Shown here in pieces: positions 26,075 through 34,178 of a DNA stretch of 64,000 nucleotides; the stretch's first letter is position 1; every line of letters begins with the position of its first letter. The notes beneath the pieces were generated by a model. The model did no database searches, was not told the DNA's origin, and saw only the letters and a list, made by a program, of their open reading frames with translations. Source of the DNA: Paenibacillus elgii NBRC 100335 (GTDB lineage Bacteria; Bacillota; Bacilli; Paenibacillales; NBRC-103111); assembly GCF_004000865.1 (NCBI RefSeq), contig NZ_BIMB01000011.1, forward strand, positions 108,824 to 172,823, read 5' to 3'. The position numbers and the translations under genes are program-made.

Positions 26075-27031
26075 CTACTTTAACCGAATCCGGGGATCGG
26101 CCACCCCGTAGAGCAGATCCGCGAGCAAATTGCCGAGCACCGTCAGCAGCGCGAGAAACATGGTGAAGCCCATCAGTACGGGATAATCCCGGACGCTGAG
26201 CGCCCCGAAGTAAATGTAGCCCGCGCCCGGCCAATGAAAGATTTTCTCCGTGATAATCGCGCCTGCGAACAGCCCCGGCAGCTCGAAGCCGAGCAGCGTA
26301 ATCGCCGGAAGCAGCGCATTGCGCAGCGCGTGCTTGAACAGCACGACCCGCTCTTTCAAGCCTTTGGCTCTGGCGGTCCGGACGAAATCCCGGCGGATCA
26401 CCTCCAGCATGTTCGTGCGGAAATACCGCGTAAGCGACCCGACGCTCAGCAGCGTCAGCACCGTCACGGGCAGGATCATATGATGCGCCATTTCCCAGAC
26501 ACGCGCCCATCCAACCGTCTGGCTGCCTGTATTCGTGATGCCCCCCGGAGGAAGCCAGCCAAAGTCCACGGCGAATATTTTGATCATCAGGAGCCCGAGG
26601 AAGAAGGACGGGAACGACATCGCCGCAAACACGCCCAGCGTCACCAGCCCGTCGAACCAGGAATACTGCTTCACGGCCGAGAACACGCCGACCACCAGAG
26701 CGATCGTCCACGTCAAAATCATCGACACCACCGCGATCAAAAACGAGTTCCAGATGAACTTGCCCAGAAGGTCCGACACCGGCTCCTGATACTGCATCGA
26801 GTATCCGAGGTTGCCCGTCAACAAGTTGCCGAGCCAAATAAAATAGCGCTCCAGCACAGGCTTATCCAACCCGTAAAGGGTCCGAAGCTCCTGCGCCCGC
26901 TCGAGCGTCAGCTTCGGATTCGTATCGACGAAATCCCCCGGCGTCATCGCGAAGACGACAAAAATAAGCAGCGACGCCCCCACTAGCATCGGGATCATTA
27001 AAAGCAGCCTGCGAACGATATACGATTTCAT
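26075..27031 (-). CDS. oppB: Peptide ABC transporter permease, OppB-like
   Basis: The 318-residue protein starts with the DppB/OppB-type helix (YIVRRLLLMIPMLVGASLLIFVVF) and a large external loop ending in RYFIWLGNLLTGNLGYS. The EAA loop is ARAKGLKERVVLFKHALRNALLP. It lies 55 nt downstream of the binding-protein gene and forms the translocation pore with OppC. Confidence 0.93.
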   Translation of the reverse strand: MKSYIVRRLLLMIPMLVGASLLIFVVFAMTPGDFVDTNPKLTLERAQELRTLYGLDKPVLERYFIWLGNLLTGNLGYSMQYQEPVSDLLGKFIWNSFLIAVVSMILTWTIALVVGVFSAVKQYSWFDGLVTLGVFAAMSFPSFFLGLLMIKIFAVDFGWLPPGGITNTGSQTVGWARVWEMAHHMILPVTVLTLLSVGSLTRYFRTNMLEVIRRDFVRTARAKGLKERVVLFKHALRNALLPAITLLGFELPGLFAGAIITEKIFHWPGAGYIYFGALSVRDYPVLMGFTMFLALLTVLGNLLADLLYGVADPRIRLK

Positions 27032-27086
27032 GATCGTCCCCCCAAGAAAGTGAGCCCAGCCTTGACCGGCTGGGCGTAAATTGCGG

Positions 27087-28850
27087 TTACGGCTCGATTT
27101 GGACCGTCGGCAGGCTGGCGTTCACGCTGTTGAAGCCGTTCAGCTCCAGCCCTTTGATCCGGCCGTTCGAAGCGCCGAGAATTTTGCGGTAGTTCAGCAA
27201 AATGTACGGCGGGTCGTCGCTGAGCTCTTTGTACAGCTCCTTGTAGGCCTGCTTCCGCTTCTCGATATCGAGCGTGCCGACCGCTTTGGCCACCAGCTCG
27301 TCGACCTTCGGATTACTGTAGCCGTTCGTGTCCGTGAAGCTGCCTTTATATTTCGAGTTGAACGATTGCACGCCGTCGTCCGGGTCGATCAGAATCGAGG
27401 TCGAGAACGAAACCAGATCGTGCTCGCCTTTTTTCGATTTGGCCAGCAGGGCGTTGTAGTCCATCAATTCGGTCTGGAAATCGATGCCGACCGCTTTGTA
27501 GTTTTCTTTGGCAATCGGGATCAAAATATCGGTTACTTTCCCTTTGGAGCCGAAGAAGCGAACCGACAGACGCTGTCCGTCTTTCTCGCGGATGCCGTCC
27601 TTGCCCGGCTTCCAGCCGGCTTCGTCCAACAGCTTCTTCGCCTTCTCCTGGTCGAACGGGTACGGGTTGACGCCTTCTTCCGTGTACGCCCAAGAGATCG
27701 GGGACACCGGCACATTCGCCACCTGCCCGTAGCCTTGGTAAATGGTGTCGACGATTTTTTGACGGTCCAGCCCGTAGATGAACGCCTGCCTTACTAGCTT
27801 GTCTTTGAAGAACGGCTTCGAGTGGTTGAACTTGATATACGAGTACGAGCTGGCTGTATAGACGTCGATATTGGCAAAGCCGAGCGACTTGAGCAGCTCC
27901 ATATTGTCCTGGTTGCCCGTAAAGCCGGAATAATCCGTCTCGCCGGTTTGGAAAAACTGGGTGGCGTCGCCTTCCGTCGTTTTGTAGATGAAGTGCTCGA
28001 CGGCCGGTTTGCCTTTATAAAAATTCGGGTTGGCCACGAACCGGACTTCCTGTCCCGGAATGAACTTCTCCAGCTTGTAAGGGCCCGATTCGAGCGGCTT
28101 GCCGTGCAGTTGCTTGATCGAGTCTAGCTTGCCGGGCTTGTAGTCTTTGCCATAGTACGCTTTGGACAGCACCTGTCCGCCGAGGAGGTACAAGGCTTGC
28201 GCGTTGACCTTGTCCGTCGTAATCTTGATCGTCTGCGGATCGACGACCTGAATGCCATCGACCGTCGCAGCTTTGCCCTCTTTGTAGTCCTTGCCCCCTT
28301 TGACGGCGGCTTGGGCAATGTCGGTTTGCCCGTCGTACGCAGGGTCGTGCAGCAGCGTCAGCGTGAACGCGACATCGTCGGCCGTAAGCGGCGAGCCGTC
28401 GCTGAATTTAAGCCCGGCGCGCAGCTTGAACGTATACGTCAACTGGTCGTCCGACAGCTCCCACTTCTCCGCCATCCCGGGAATCGGCTTGCCGTTCTTG
28501 TCGATGTCCACGAGTTGGGCGAACAAGACAGAGTTGACGTTGCCGTCGTAGCCGTTCTGATAAAAGTACGGGTTGAAAATGCCGCCCGGCTCGGTGAGCG
28601 AGACGACGAACGTATCCGTGCGCTTCTTCGCAGCCTCCGGAATTTTCGATTTGTCGGAGGCCGGTATCAAGCCATCCTTAATGCCGGTCACCCCGTTCTG
28701 ACCCGCGCCAGGCGTTCCTACGGCTTCCGTGCCTTTGGCATCGCCGCCTCCGGGCGGCGGCGCCGCATCTTGGCCGCTGCAGGCGGACAGAAGCAGCGAG
28801 CAGGCGACAATCGCCGACACGGACAGCGTCAAGGCTTTTTTTCTCTTCAT
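27087..28850 (-). CDS. oppA: Peptide ABC transporter substrate-binding lipoprotein (SBP_bac_5)
   Basis: The 587-residue product starts at the ATG at 28850 after GGAGGGGATC. It has a lipoprotein signal (MKRKKALTLSVSAIVACSLLLSACSG, cleavage before Cys) and a Pro/Gly-rich linker, then the SBP_bac_5 domain: LSDDQLTYTFKLRAGLKFSDGSPLTADDV is the family signature. It is tethered outside the cell and delivers peptides or a related ligand to OppBCDF. It is first in a five-gene leftward operon with its own promoter at 28954-28982. Confidence 0.93.
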   Translation of the reverse strand: MKRKKALTLSVSAIVACSLLLSACSGQDAAPPPGGGDAKGTEAVGTPGAGQNGVTGIKDGLIPASDKSKIPEAAKKRTDTFVVSLTEPGGIFNPYFYQNGYDGNVNSVLFAQLVDIDKNGKPIPGMAEKWELSDDQLTYTFKLRAGLKFSDGSPLTADDVAFTLTLLHDPAYDGQTDIAQAAVKGGKDYKEGKAATVDGIQVVDPQTIKITTDKVNAQALYLLGGQVLSKAYYGKDYKPGKLDSIKQLHGKPLESGPYKLEKFIPGQEVRFVANPNFYKGKPAVEHFIYKTTEGDATQFFQTGETDYSGFTGNQDNMELLKSLGFANIDVYTASSYSYIKFNHSKPFFKDKLVRQAFIYGLDRQKIVDTIYQGYGQVANVPVSPISWAYTEEGVNPYPFDQEKAKKLLDEAGWKPGKDGIREKDGQRLSVRFFGSKGKVTDILIPIAKENYKAVGIDFQTELMDYNALLAKSKKGEHDLVSFSTSILIDPDDGVQSFNSKYKGSFTDTNGYSNPKVDELVAKAVGTLDIEKRKQAYKELYKELSDDPPYILLNYRKILGASNGRIKGLELNGFNSVNASLPTVQIEP

Positions 28851-28953
28851 AAATGATCCCCTCCGGCATGATCGGGAAGAAGGAAATAGTTCCAGCTCCC
28901 CTTTAATTTTATAATTCCGATATGTATAATATGTTTTGCTATGGATAAGCATC

Positions 28954-28982
28954 ATTATAAATATTTTACTTTGTTCTGTAAA
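28954..28982 (-). promoter_or_regulatory. Sigma-A-type promoter of the opp operon
   Basis: Minus-strand TTTACA, 17-nt spacer, TATAAT: near-perfect consensus, about 100 nt upstream of the oppA-like start. Confidence 0.8.
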
Positions 28983-29163
28983 TAGAGAACAATAAAAATT
29001 TTCTTTATTTGAAGAATTTATGACGGAAACCGAATAAAAAGAAGAGGAGCGGCGAATGAAAAGCCAATAAGACTAGGCAGACGCTTTACGTCACCTTTTC
29101 GCTTGACCCTTGTTGGAAATTTGCAACATTTGTGGATAGCGTTTTCGGATCGGTGGATTTACA

Positions 29164-29195
29164 CTAAAAAAGAGACCAGTTGGTTTCTTTTTTAG
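29164..29195. promoter_or_regulatory. 32-bp palindrome upstream of the HD gene
   Basis: The half-site CTAAAAAAGAGACCAG is repeated inverted with 14 of 16 positions symmetric. Its GACC-AGTT-GGTT centre flanked by A/T runs resembles TetR-family operators, but the run of Ts means it could also act as a hairpin terminator. It lies 36 nt before the HD-domain start. Confidence 0.55.
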
Positions 29196-29230
29196 TTCAT
29201 ATCGATGTTCTTATCCAAGGAGGAGAAAGG

Positions 29231-29827
29231 ATGTATAATCTGCTGATTCCTGACAGTAAAGCAGCTCAAGAAGCAACTCGATTGGTATATGATATTTCAC
29301 CGCAATTTCTTTATAATCATTGCATGAGGACCTATGCATTTGGCGGAACTTTAGGGGATCATTACGGCTTCAAGTACGACCGGGAGCTATTTTATCTTGC
29401 TTCAATCCTGCATGATGTCGGGCTGACCGACCACGTGTGCCGCAAACATTCATTTGAGTACGAGGGCGCCGATCACGCGGAGCGTTTCCTTCATACCCAC
29501 GGTTTTGCTCAAGATAAAATCGAATTGGTGCGCGAAGCTATTATTTGGCATACCTCGGAAATCGCCGCAGCAAAACAGCCGGAAATCGCCATGGTTCATT
29601 TCGGAGCGGGGATGGATGTTCTGGGTTTGCGTCAAGAGGATATTCCGGAGGAAGCGTTCCTTTACATTGTGGAGACTTACCCTAGACTTGGCTTCAAGCA
29701 AGCGATGATTCAACTGATTCAATACGATGCCGGGTTGAAAGAAGCCCTGCTTCCGGATAATTTGAGCTCGACGCTGCTTCGCATGGGGTTTGCGGACTGG
29801 GTAACGAACGCCCCGTTTCGGGAATAG
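29231..29827 (+). CDS. HD-domain metal-dependent hydrolase (cyanamide-hydratase-like)
   Basis: The 198-residue product starts at the ATG after AAGGAGGAGAAAGG; the longer frame upstream crosses the palindrome. An early His (PQFLYNHCMRTY) and the doublet in LASILHDVGLTDH, then HSFEYEGADHAERFL and AIIWHTSE, give the H...HD...D metal-binding pattern of HD hydrolases. The arrangement FLYNHCMRTYAFG, then LFYLASILHDVGL, is like the cyanamide hydratase/DDI2 group, as judged from memory. It appears monocistronic. Substrate is unknown. Confidence 0.82.
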   Translation: MYNLLIPDSKAAQEATRLVYDISPQFLYNHCMRTYAFGGTLGDHYGFKYDRELFYLASILHDVGLTDHVCRKHSFEYEGADHAERFLHTHGFAQDKIELVREAIIWHTSEIAAAKQPEIAMVHFGAGMDVLGLRQEDIPEEAFLYIVETYPRLGFKQAMIQLIQYDAGLKEALLPDNLSSTLLRMGFADWVTNAPFRE

Positions 29828-29904
29828 GCCAACGCCAAAGAACCTTCCGATGCATCATCATCGCAAGGTTCGCGCCAAAGGCGTCGGCGAGCTGCGGCCT
29901 GCCG

Positions 29905-30819
29905 TCAATCGGCGAGCAGATAGCCCAGCAGCGATTCCTGCAGCCCGCCGATCGCCTCCTTCCGCAGGCTGTAAGCTACGGCTGATTCTCCGGACATGTG
30001 AACGCGCAGCAAACCGGCGGAACGAAGATTGAAAATGTGGTCGTGCGTAATTCCTTTGGAAATGCCGATATAACGCACGATTTCGGTAAAGCTACGCGGT
30101 CCGGCGTTCAAATAGCGCAGGATACGCAGGCGGCTTTTTTCACTGAGGCTGCGAAGCTGGCGGTACAGGCGGCGGGACGGCTCGTCGGCCGGGTCGTCGT
30201 AGGAGCCGTCGACGGCATACTGGCAAACGGTCAAGCTGCCGAACGTATAAATAATGTTGGCCGGTTGAAAATGATACTGCGGCGACAATACCAGTTTTTC
30301 GCACTCGGCTCCCGGCTCGAAATACAGCCCGTTCGTAATCTGCTCAGCCAGCGCGTCCGGCGGCAGCGTTCCGATTTGCGCGTGTCTGCGTGCGGCGTCA
30401 TCACTTAGCCATTCCAGCAGCTTGGGGTCGGTGCCCGCGAAATACTGTCGGTTCCATTCGGACAGCAGGTGCAGCCACCGGTCCCGGATCGCTCCCAGCT
30501 CGCCGGGGAACGAGCTCATATATGGGGCCAGCAGCTCATACATTTCGCCCGCCGTCATCCGTTCGAACCAGGCCAGGAAACGCTCTGCGTTTTCCTTATG
30601 CGGACACAGGTACAGAAATAAATACATCAGCTTCCACTCCGCCGAAATTTCGGTTTCGGCCAGCGCCGAGGCAAACGTTGGGCTGAGCTTCCGCTCCGTT
30701 TGCCCGGCCCATGGGGAGCCGAGGTCGGTTTTTTTGTAGAACTTTTTGCAAAGATACGTATGGAGGCTGTTCAAAAGCTCATTAGCGGGACCGAACGCCA
30801 CTTCCAGTTCGTACGACAT
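29905..30819 (-). CDS. ArsR-like winged-helix transcriptional regulator with large N-terminal domain
   Basis: The product is 304 residues from the ATG at 30819 ([10 protein letters not shown]), with AAGGAG upstream. The N-terminal ~200 residues form a helical domain of unknown function seen in DUF5937-type regulators. The C-terminal part holds the winged helix: [53 protein letters not shown]. No metal-binding Cys motif typical of classic ArsR sensors is evident, so the signal is not metal-specific on present evidence. It is divergent from the UPF0756 gene at 30964 and might control it or itself. Confidence 0.8.
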   Translation of the reverse strand: MSYELEVAFGPANELLNSLHTYLCKKFYKKTDLGSPWAGQTERKLSPTFASALAETEISAEWKLMYLFLYLCPHKENAERFLAWFERMTAGEMYELLAPYMSSFPGELGAIRDRWLHLLSEWNRQYFAGTDPKLLEWLSDDAARRHAQIGTLPPDALAEQITNGLYFEPGAECEKLVLSPQYHFQPANIIYTFGSLTVCQYAVDGSYDDPADEPSRRLYRQLRSLSEKSRLRILRYLNAGPRSFTEIVRYIGISKGITHDHIFNLRSAGLLRVHMSGESAVAYSLRKEAIGGLQESLLGYLLAD

Positions 30820-30963
30820 TCCGGAACACTCCTTCAAGCCATTTTCGGGTATCGTTTTCAGACTTTGGCGATCCGGAAAACGGTATTTCGATTTTTAAGC
30901 AATTTTGATTTTAACACTTCATCGGAACAAAGAAAATCCCTCGACAAAGGAGTATGGCCGCCG

Positions 30964-31413
30964 ATGGCTCCCTTCGATACGTCTTCTCTGGTGCTGCTGC
31001 TGTTTGCCGCCCTCGGCATTCTAAGCAGCAATTCGTCCATTACGATTGCCGTGCTCGTGCTGCTTTTATTGCGGGTAACGAACCTGCATCAAACGTTTCC
31101 CTGGCTGGAAAAGTACGGACTGACCTGGGGAATCGTCATTCTGACCATCGGCATCCTGACGCCGATCGCTTCCGGCAAGACAAACCTGCAGGACCTGCTG
31201 CATTCGTTCCTGCATTGGAAGTCGCTGCTGGCCGTGGGCGTCGGCGTGCTGGTCGCTTACTTAGGCGGCCGCGGCGCCGCGCTGATGGCGAGTCAGCCGA
31301 CCGTCGTCACGGGGCTGCTGCTCGGGACGATACTCGGCGTGACCTTTTTCCGGGGCGTCCCGGTCGGACCGCTGATCGCGGCAGGGATTTTGTCGCTGCT
31401 CATCGCGAAATGA
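30964..31413 (+). CDS. UPF0756 (DUF441) membrane protein, YtwI-like
   Basis: The 149-residue, four-helix hydrophobic protein matches the YtwI/UPF0756 pattern: [22 protein letters not shown], then [21 protein letters not shown], a helix with [17 protein letters not shown] and a final [27 protein letters not shown] lies about 11 nt upstream of the ATG. The family has no established function. Confidence 0.88.
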   Translation: MAPFDTSSLVLLLFAALGILSSNSSITIAVLVLLLLRVTNLHQTFPWLEKYGLTWGIVILTIGILTPIASGKTNLQDLLHSFLHWKSLLAVGVGVLVAYLGGRGAALMASQPTVVTGLLLGTILGVTFFRGVPVGPLIAAGILSLLIAK

Positions 31414-31555
31414 CGCGCCGTCGAAGCGCTCGACGGGAAGGCGGATCGCCGACAGACTCGCTGAAGCGCTCGATGGCGGCACCGGTGAAACGGCCCATAC
31501 AGAAGGGCTCTGTACGGTCCCCTCTCCGATAGGCCACCGCGGGTTGCGCAATGCG

Positions 31556-31582
31556 AAAAAGGCCGGACGCCTGCCCGGCCTT
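31556..31582 (-). terminator. Leftward intrinsic terminator of the polyol block
   Basis: On the minus strand AAGGCCGG-N8-CCGGCCTT is followed by TTT and C, giving an 8-bp GC-rich stem and five consecutive Ts. It lies downstream of the HPr-like gene (ends 32021) and would end the mtlR-mtlA-hpr transcript after the repeat cluster. Confidence 0.65.
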
Positions 31583-31707
31583 GAGCTTGTGTTGCGGGTT
31601 GGAACCAATGAACAAACCTTCGGCAAACTCCTCTCGGATCGCAAGCTTGGGAAAAAACAGTCCAAGGTTCCGCGAGGTTTCTGGATTTGACCCCTCCGCA
31701 ATTTAAA

Positions 31708-31898
31708 AATAAAGGAAGTAGGGTGCGCTAAAAGGGGTGATTCAATCGTTCCATGATTGTTAGAGGAACTCAGAGGGTATTAATCGTGTCGAAAAATGTT
31801 CACACCCTCCGAAATTGGCCTATTAGCACATCCCAGTTCCTCTAATTTATCCAAACCAGCATATTGAGCCAAATAGAGCACTTGTAGTTCCGCTAATT
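31708..31898. repeat. Cluster of ~27-nt degenerate repeats, copy B
   Basis: Four units are seen: inverted at 31708-31733 and 31759-31785, direct at 31821-31849 (TTAGCACATCCCAGTTCCTC) and 31872-31898. GTGTCGAAAAA at 31786 lies 37 nt before the third core, as in cluster A. Confidence 0.6.
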
Positions 31899-32020
31899 TT
31901 ACGGGTTGTCTGCCTGGCTGGCGCAAGCCGGGCCCAAGTGCAGGCGTGTGTGCCCATTCGACGCGCGGTTGGGACGGCACAGGGGGCGATCCCTCTCTCG
32001 CCGCACCCGCGCACCGCCCG

Positions 32021-32278
32021 TTACTCGCAACCGCGAAGCAGCTCGCACAGCGCCCGGACCGCTTCCCGTTCATCCTCGCCCTCCGCGCTGACCCACAGAC
32101 GGCTCCCTTTCGGCGCTCCCAGCTGAAGCAGGCTGATGATGCTTTTTCCCTTCGCCTGCCGTCCTTCGAATTCCACCGTAATGTCCGCGCGGAATCGTTG
32201 GGCGGCAAGAGCAAACAGCTTGGCGGGGCGGGTATGAAGGCCTGCCTGGCATCTCACGGTGACTCCTTCTGTAACCAT
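32021..32278 (-). CDS. HPr-family phosphocarrier protein
   Basis: The 85-residue protein has the HPr active-site loop AGLHTRPA with the phosphorylatable His at residue 15 and KGKSIISLLQL with Ser at residue 46, the HPr-kinase site. Both key residues of a Gram-positive HPr are therefore retained. The rest has diverged from housekeeping PtsH. It starts 13 nt after the mannitol EII gene, so it is likely a pathway-dedicated HPr (duplicated phosphocarrier) rather than the general one, which normally sits beside ptsI. Confidence 0.88.
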   Translation of the reverse strand: MVTEGVTVRCQAGLHTRPAKLFALAAQRFRADITVEFEGRQAKGKSIISLLQLGAPKGSRLWVSAEGEDEREAVRALCELLRGCE

Positions 32279-32291
32279 GCCCCTTCCCCTT

Positions 32292-34178
32292 TCATTCGTT
32301 CGTTTCGCTTGCCGGCTCCTGCAAAAAGGCGGAGACCCGACGGTGCATTTCCAGAGGACTCCCAGCGCGCACGAGAGCTTGGACGGTGTCTGGATTCTCG
32401 ATCATAAAAGCGATCCGCGAGACCAGTCCCATCTGCTGTTCCCCGCCGACCACCGCAATAAGCAAATAAGCTTTGTTCCCTTCGTCGAATGTCACCCCAT
32501 CCGGGTACTGGGCGATCACGACGCCCGGCTTCAAGATGCCGGGATCGGCAGCGCCGACGCCATGAGGCAGGGCGACGCCGTTGCCGATGAAGGTGGACAG
32601 CACCCGCTCCCGCTCGATCATCCGATCGATATAATCGTCGCGGACAAGCCCCAGCCGAACCAGCAAGCCGCCAACCTGCCGGATCGCCTGCCACTTGTCG
32701 GCGGCTTGCGCCCCGATCAGCACATGGTCCGGCGTAAACAGCGCCCCGCTTCCGCCGATTTCCTGCTCGTCCAAGCGGCCCTGCAGCCCCTCGCTGCGAA
32801 GACGGCCGATCAGACTGTCGTAAAACGCGGCGTCGACGAAGGAGACCATCGACAGATGCTCCGAACGCGGTGCAGCTTCCTGCGCCCTCGCCGTCAGCAT
32901 AGTCTGCGAAATGACCAGATCCGCATCCGCGGGAATGCCGTCCACGGAGCAGTTGCTTACCTCAACGGGCAGGCCGGCTTGCTTTATTTTTTTGCGCAGC
33001 AGGGCAGCTCCCATCGCACTGGAGCCCATGCCGGCGTCGCAGGCAAAATAAATTTTGCGGATCGTCTTCCGCTGTGACTCTTCTTTCAAGGGAATCTCGT
33101 CCTCAGATTTCTCGGATTTCTCGGATAAGTGATGAACCGTTGCCAAAGCCGCCGGATCGTCGAAAGCCGGCCCGCCCTTCCACGAAAGCACCAGGTAACA
33201 GCCCGCAAAGCTGACCGCGGCGGAAGCCAGCACCCCGCCCAGCACCGGGAGGTGCATCCCTTTCGGAGCCATCAGCATGAGCGCGATGAAACTTCCCGGC
33301 GAAGGGGTCGCGACCAATCCGGCGTGCAGCAGCACGAACACCCAATTGCCGGCCAGTCCCCCCGCGATTAGCGGCACAATGACAAGCGGACGCATCAGCG
33401 CATACGGAAAATACACCTCGTGAATGCCGCCGACAAAATGAATGAGCAGCGACGAGCGGGCGTTGTCCCGCGGTTTGTTTTTCAACAGCATATAATAGGC
33501 CAGCAGCAAGCCGGCCCCGGGACCGGGGTTCGTTTCCAGCAAAAAGAACACGGATTGGCCGAATTCCTTCGCCTGCTGGATGCCCAGCGGCTCAAAAATG
33601 CCGTGATTCATCACATTGTTCAAAAACATCACCTTGCCCGGCTCCACCGCGAGCGCGACCCAAGGCAAATAGTTGGATTCTAGCACAAGCCTGGCCGCGC
33701 CATGAATGCCCTGCATGCCGAAGACGAACCAATGGGCCACCTCCGCATAGCAGAACAGGCACAGCACGACGCCGATCAAACCGGCAGCTACATTATAGCA
33801 CAGCAGCTCGAGCCCTACCGGAATGCGGTCCATCAGCCATCGGTCCGTACGGGCAATGATCCAGCCGGTCAGCGGTCCGACGAGCATGGCAGGCATCAGC
33901 ATGCTGTAATCCGTCGTGTTCCCGGCGATCATGCCCATCATGACGAAGGAGGCGATCACGCCGCCGCGGTGCGAGCCGATCATCCGCCCTCCGGTATAGG
34001 CAAACAGGAGCGGCAGGAAATATTTTAGAACGGGATTGATAATGTCCTGCACCGCCGGGTTCGGGAACCACCCACGCTCCCCGAACAGGACGCGGATCAG
34101 GCCCAGGCCGATCAGACCGGCGATATTTTGAAACACCAGATAGCTTAAAAAGCGGCCGATTCGATTGATCCGGTTCAT
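32292..34178 (-). CDS. mtlA: PTS mannitol-type permease EIICBA
   Basis: The 628-residue protein joins three PTS domains. The EIIC membrane part (about residues 1-340) begins RIGRFLSYLVFQNIAGLIGLGL and contains HFVGGIHEVYFPYALMRP, a mannitol-family hallmark. The EIIB part (about 375-465) has the phosphocysteine loop YFACDAGMGSSAMGA. The EIIA part (about 485-625) has the phosphohistidine region NGVALPHGV. It imports and phosphorylates mannitol or a similar hexitol. Its start overlaps the upstream mtlR-like stop (ATGA). No mannitol-1-phosphate dehydrogenase (mtlD) is in the window. Confidence 0.92.
   Translation of the reverse strand: MNRINRIGRFLSYLVFQNIAGLIGLGLIRVLFGERGWFPNPAVQDIINPVLKYFLPLLFAYTGGRMIGSHRGGVIASFVMMGMIAGNTTDYSMLMPAMLVGPLTGWIIARTDRWLMDRIPVGLELLCYNVAAGLIGVVLCLFCYAEVAHWFVFGMQGIHGAARLVLESNYLPWVALAVEPGKVMFLNNVMNHGIFEPLGIQQAKEFGQSVFFLLETNPGPGAGLLLAYYMLLKNKPRDNARSSLLIHFVGGIHEVYFPYALMRPLVIVPLIAGGLAGNWVFVLLHAGLVATPSPGSFIALMLMAPKGMHLPVLGGVLASAAVSFAGCYLVLSWKGGPAFDDPAALATVHHLSEKSEKSEDEIPLKEESQRKTIRKIYFACDAGMGSSAMGAALLRKKIKQAGLPVEVSNCSVDGIPADADLVISQTMLTARAQEAAPRSEHLSMVSFVDAAFYDSLIGRLRSEGLQGRLDEQEIGGSGALFTPDHVLIGAQAADKWQAIRQVGGLLVRLGLVRDDYIDRMIERERVLSTFIGNGVALPHGVGAADPGILKPGVVIAQYPDGVTFDEGNKAYLLIAVVGGEQQMGLVSRIAFMIENPDTVQALVRAGSPLEMHRRVSAFLQEPASETNE

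Larger units (their letters stand above)
28851..29230. other. Divergent AT-rich intergenic region
   Basis: This 380-nt region lies between the binding-protein gene and the HD-domain gene. It holds the strong leftward promoter at 28954-28982 and the palindrome at 29164-29195. No additional gene is supported. Confidence 0.6.
31414..32020. other. Intergenic region with terminator and repeat cluster
   Basis: No gene is supported in these ~600 nt. The region contains a leftward terminator at 31556-31582 and the repeat cluster B at 31708-31898. Candidate frames here lack ribosome sites. Confidence 0.6.

Noticed and set aside
29075..29160. cre site near the HD gene (GGATAGCGTTTTCG)
   Set aside because: Only 11 of 14 consensus positions match and both ends are wrong.
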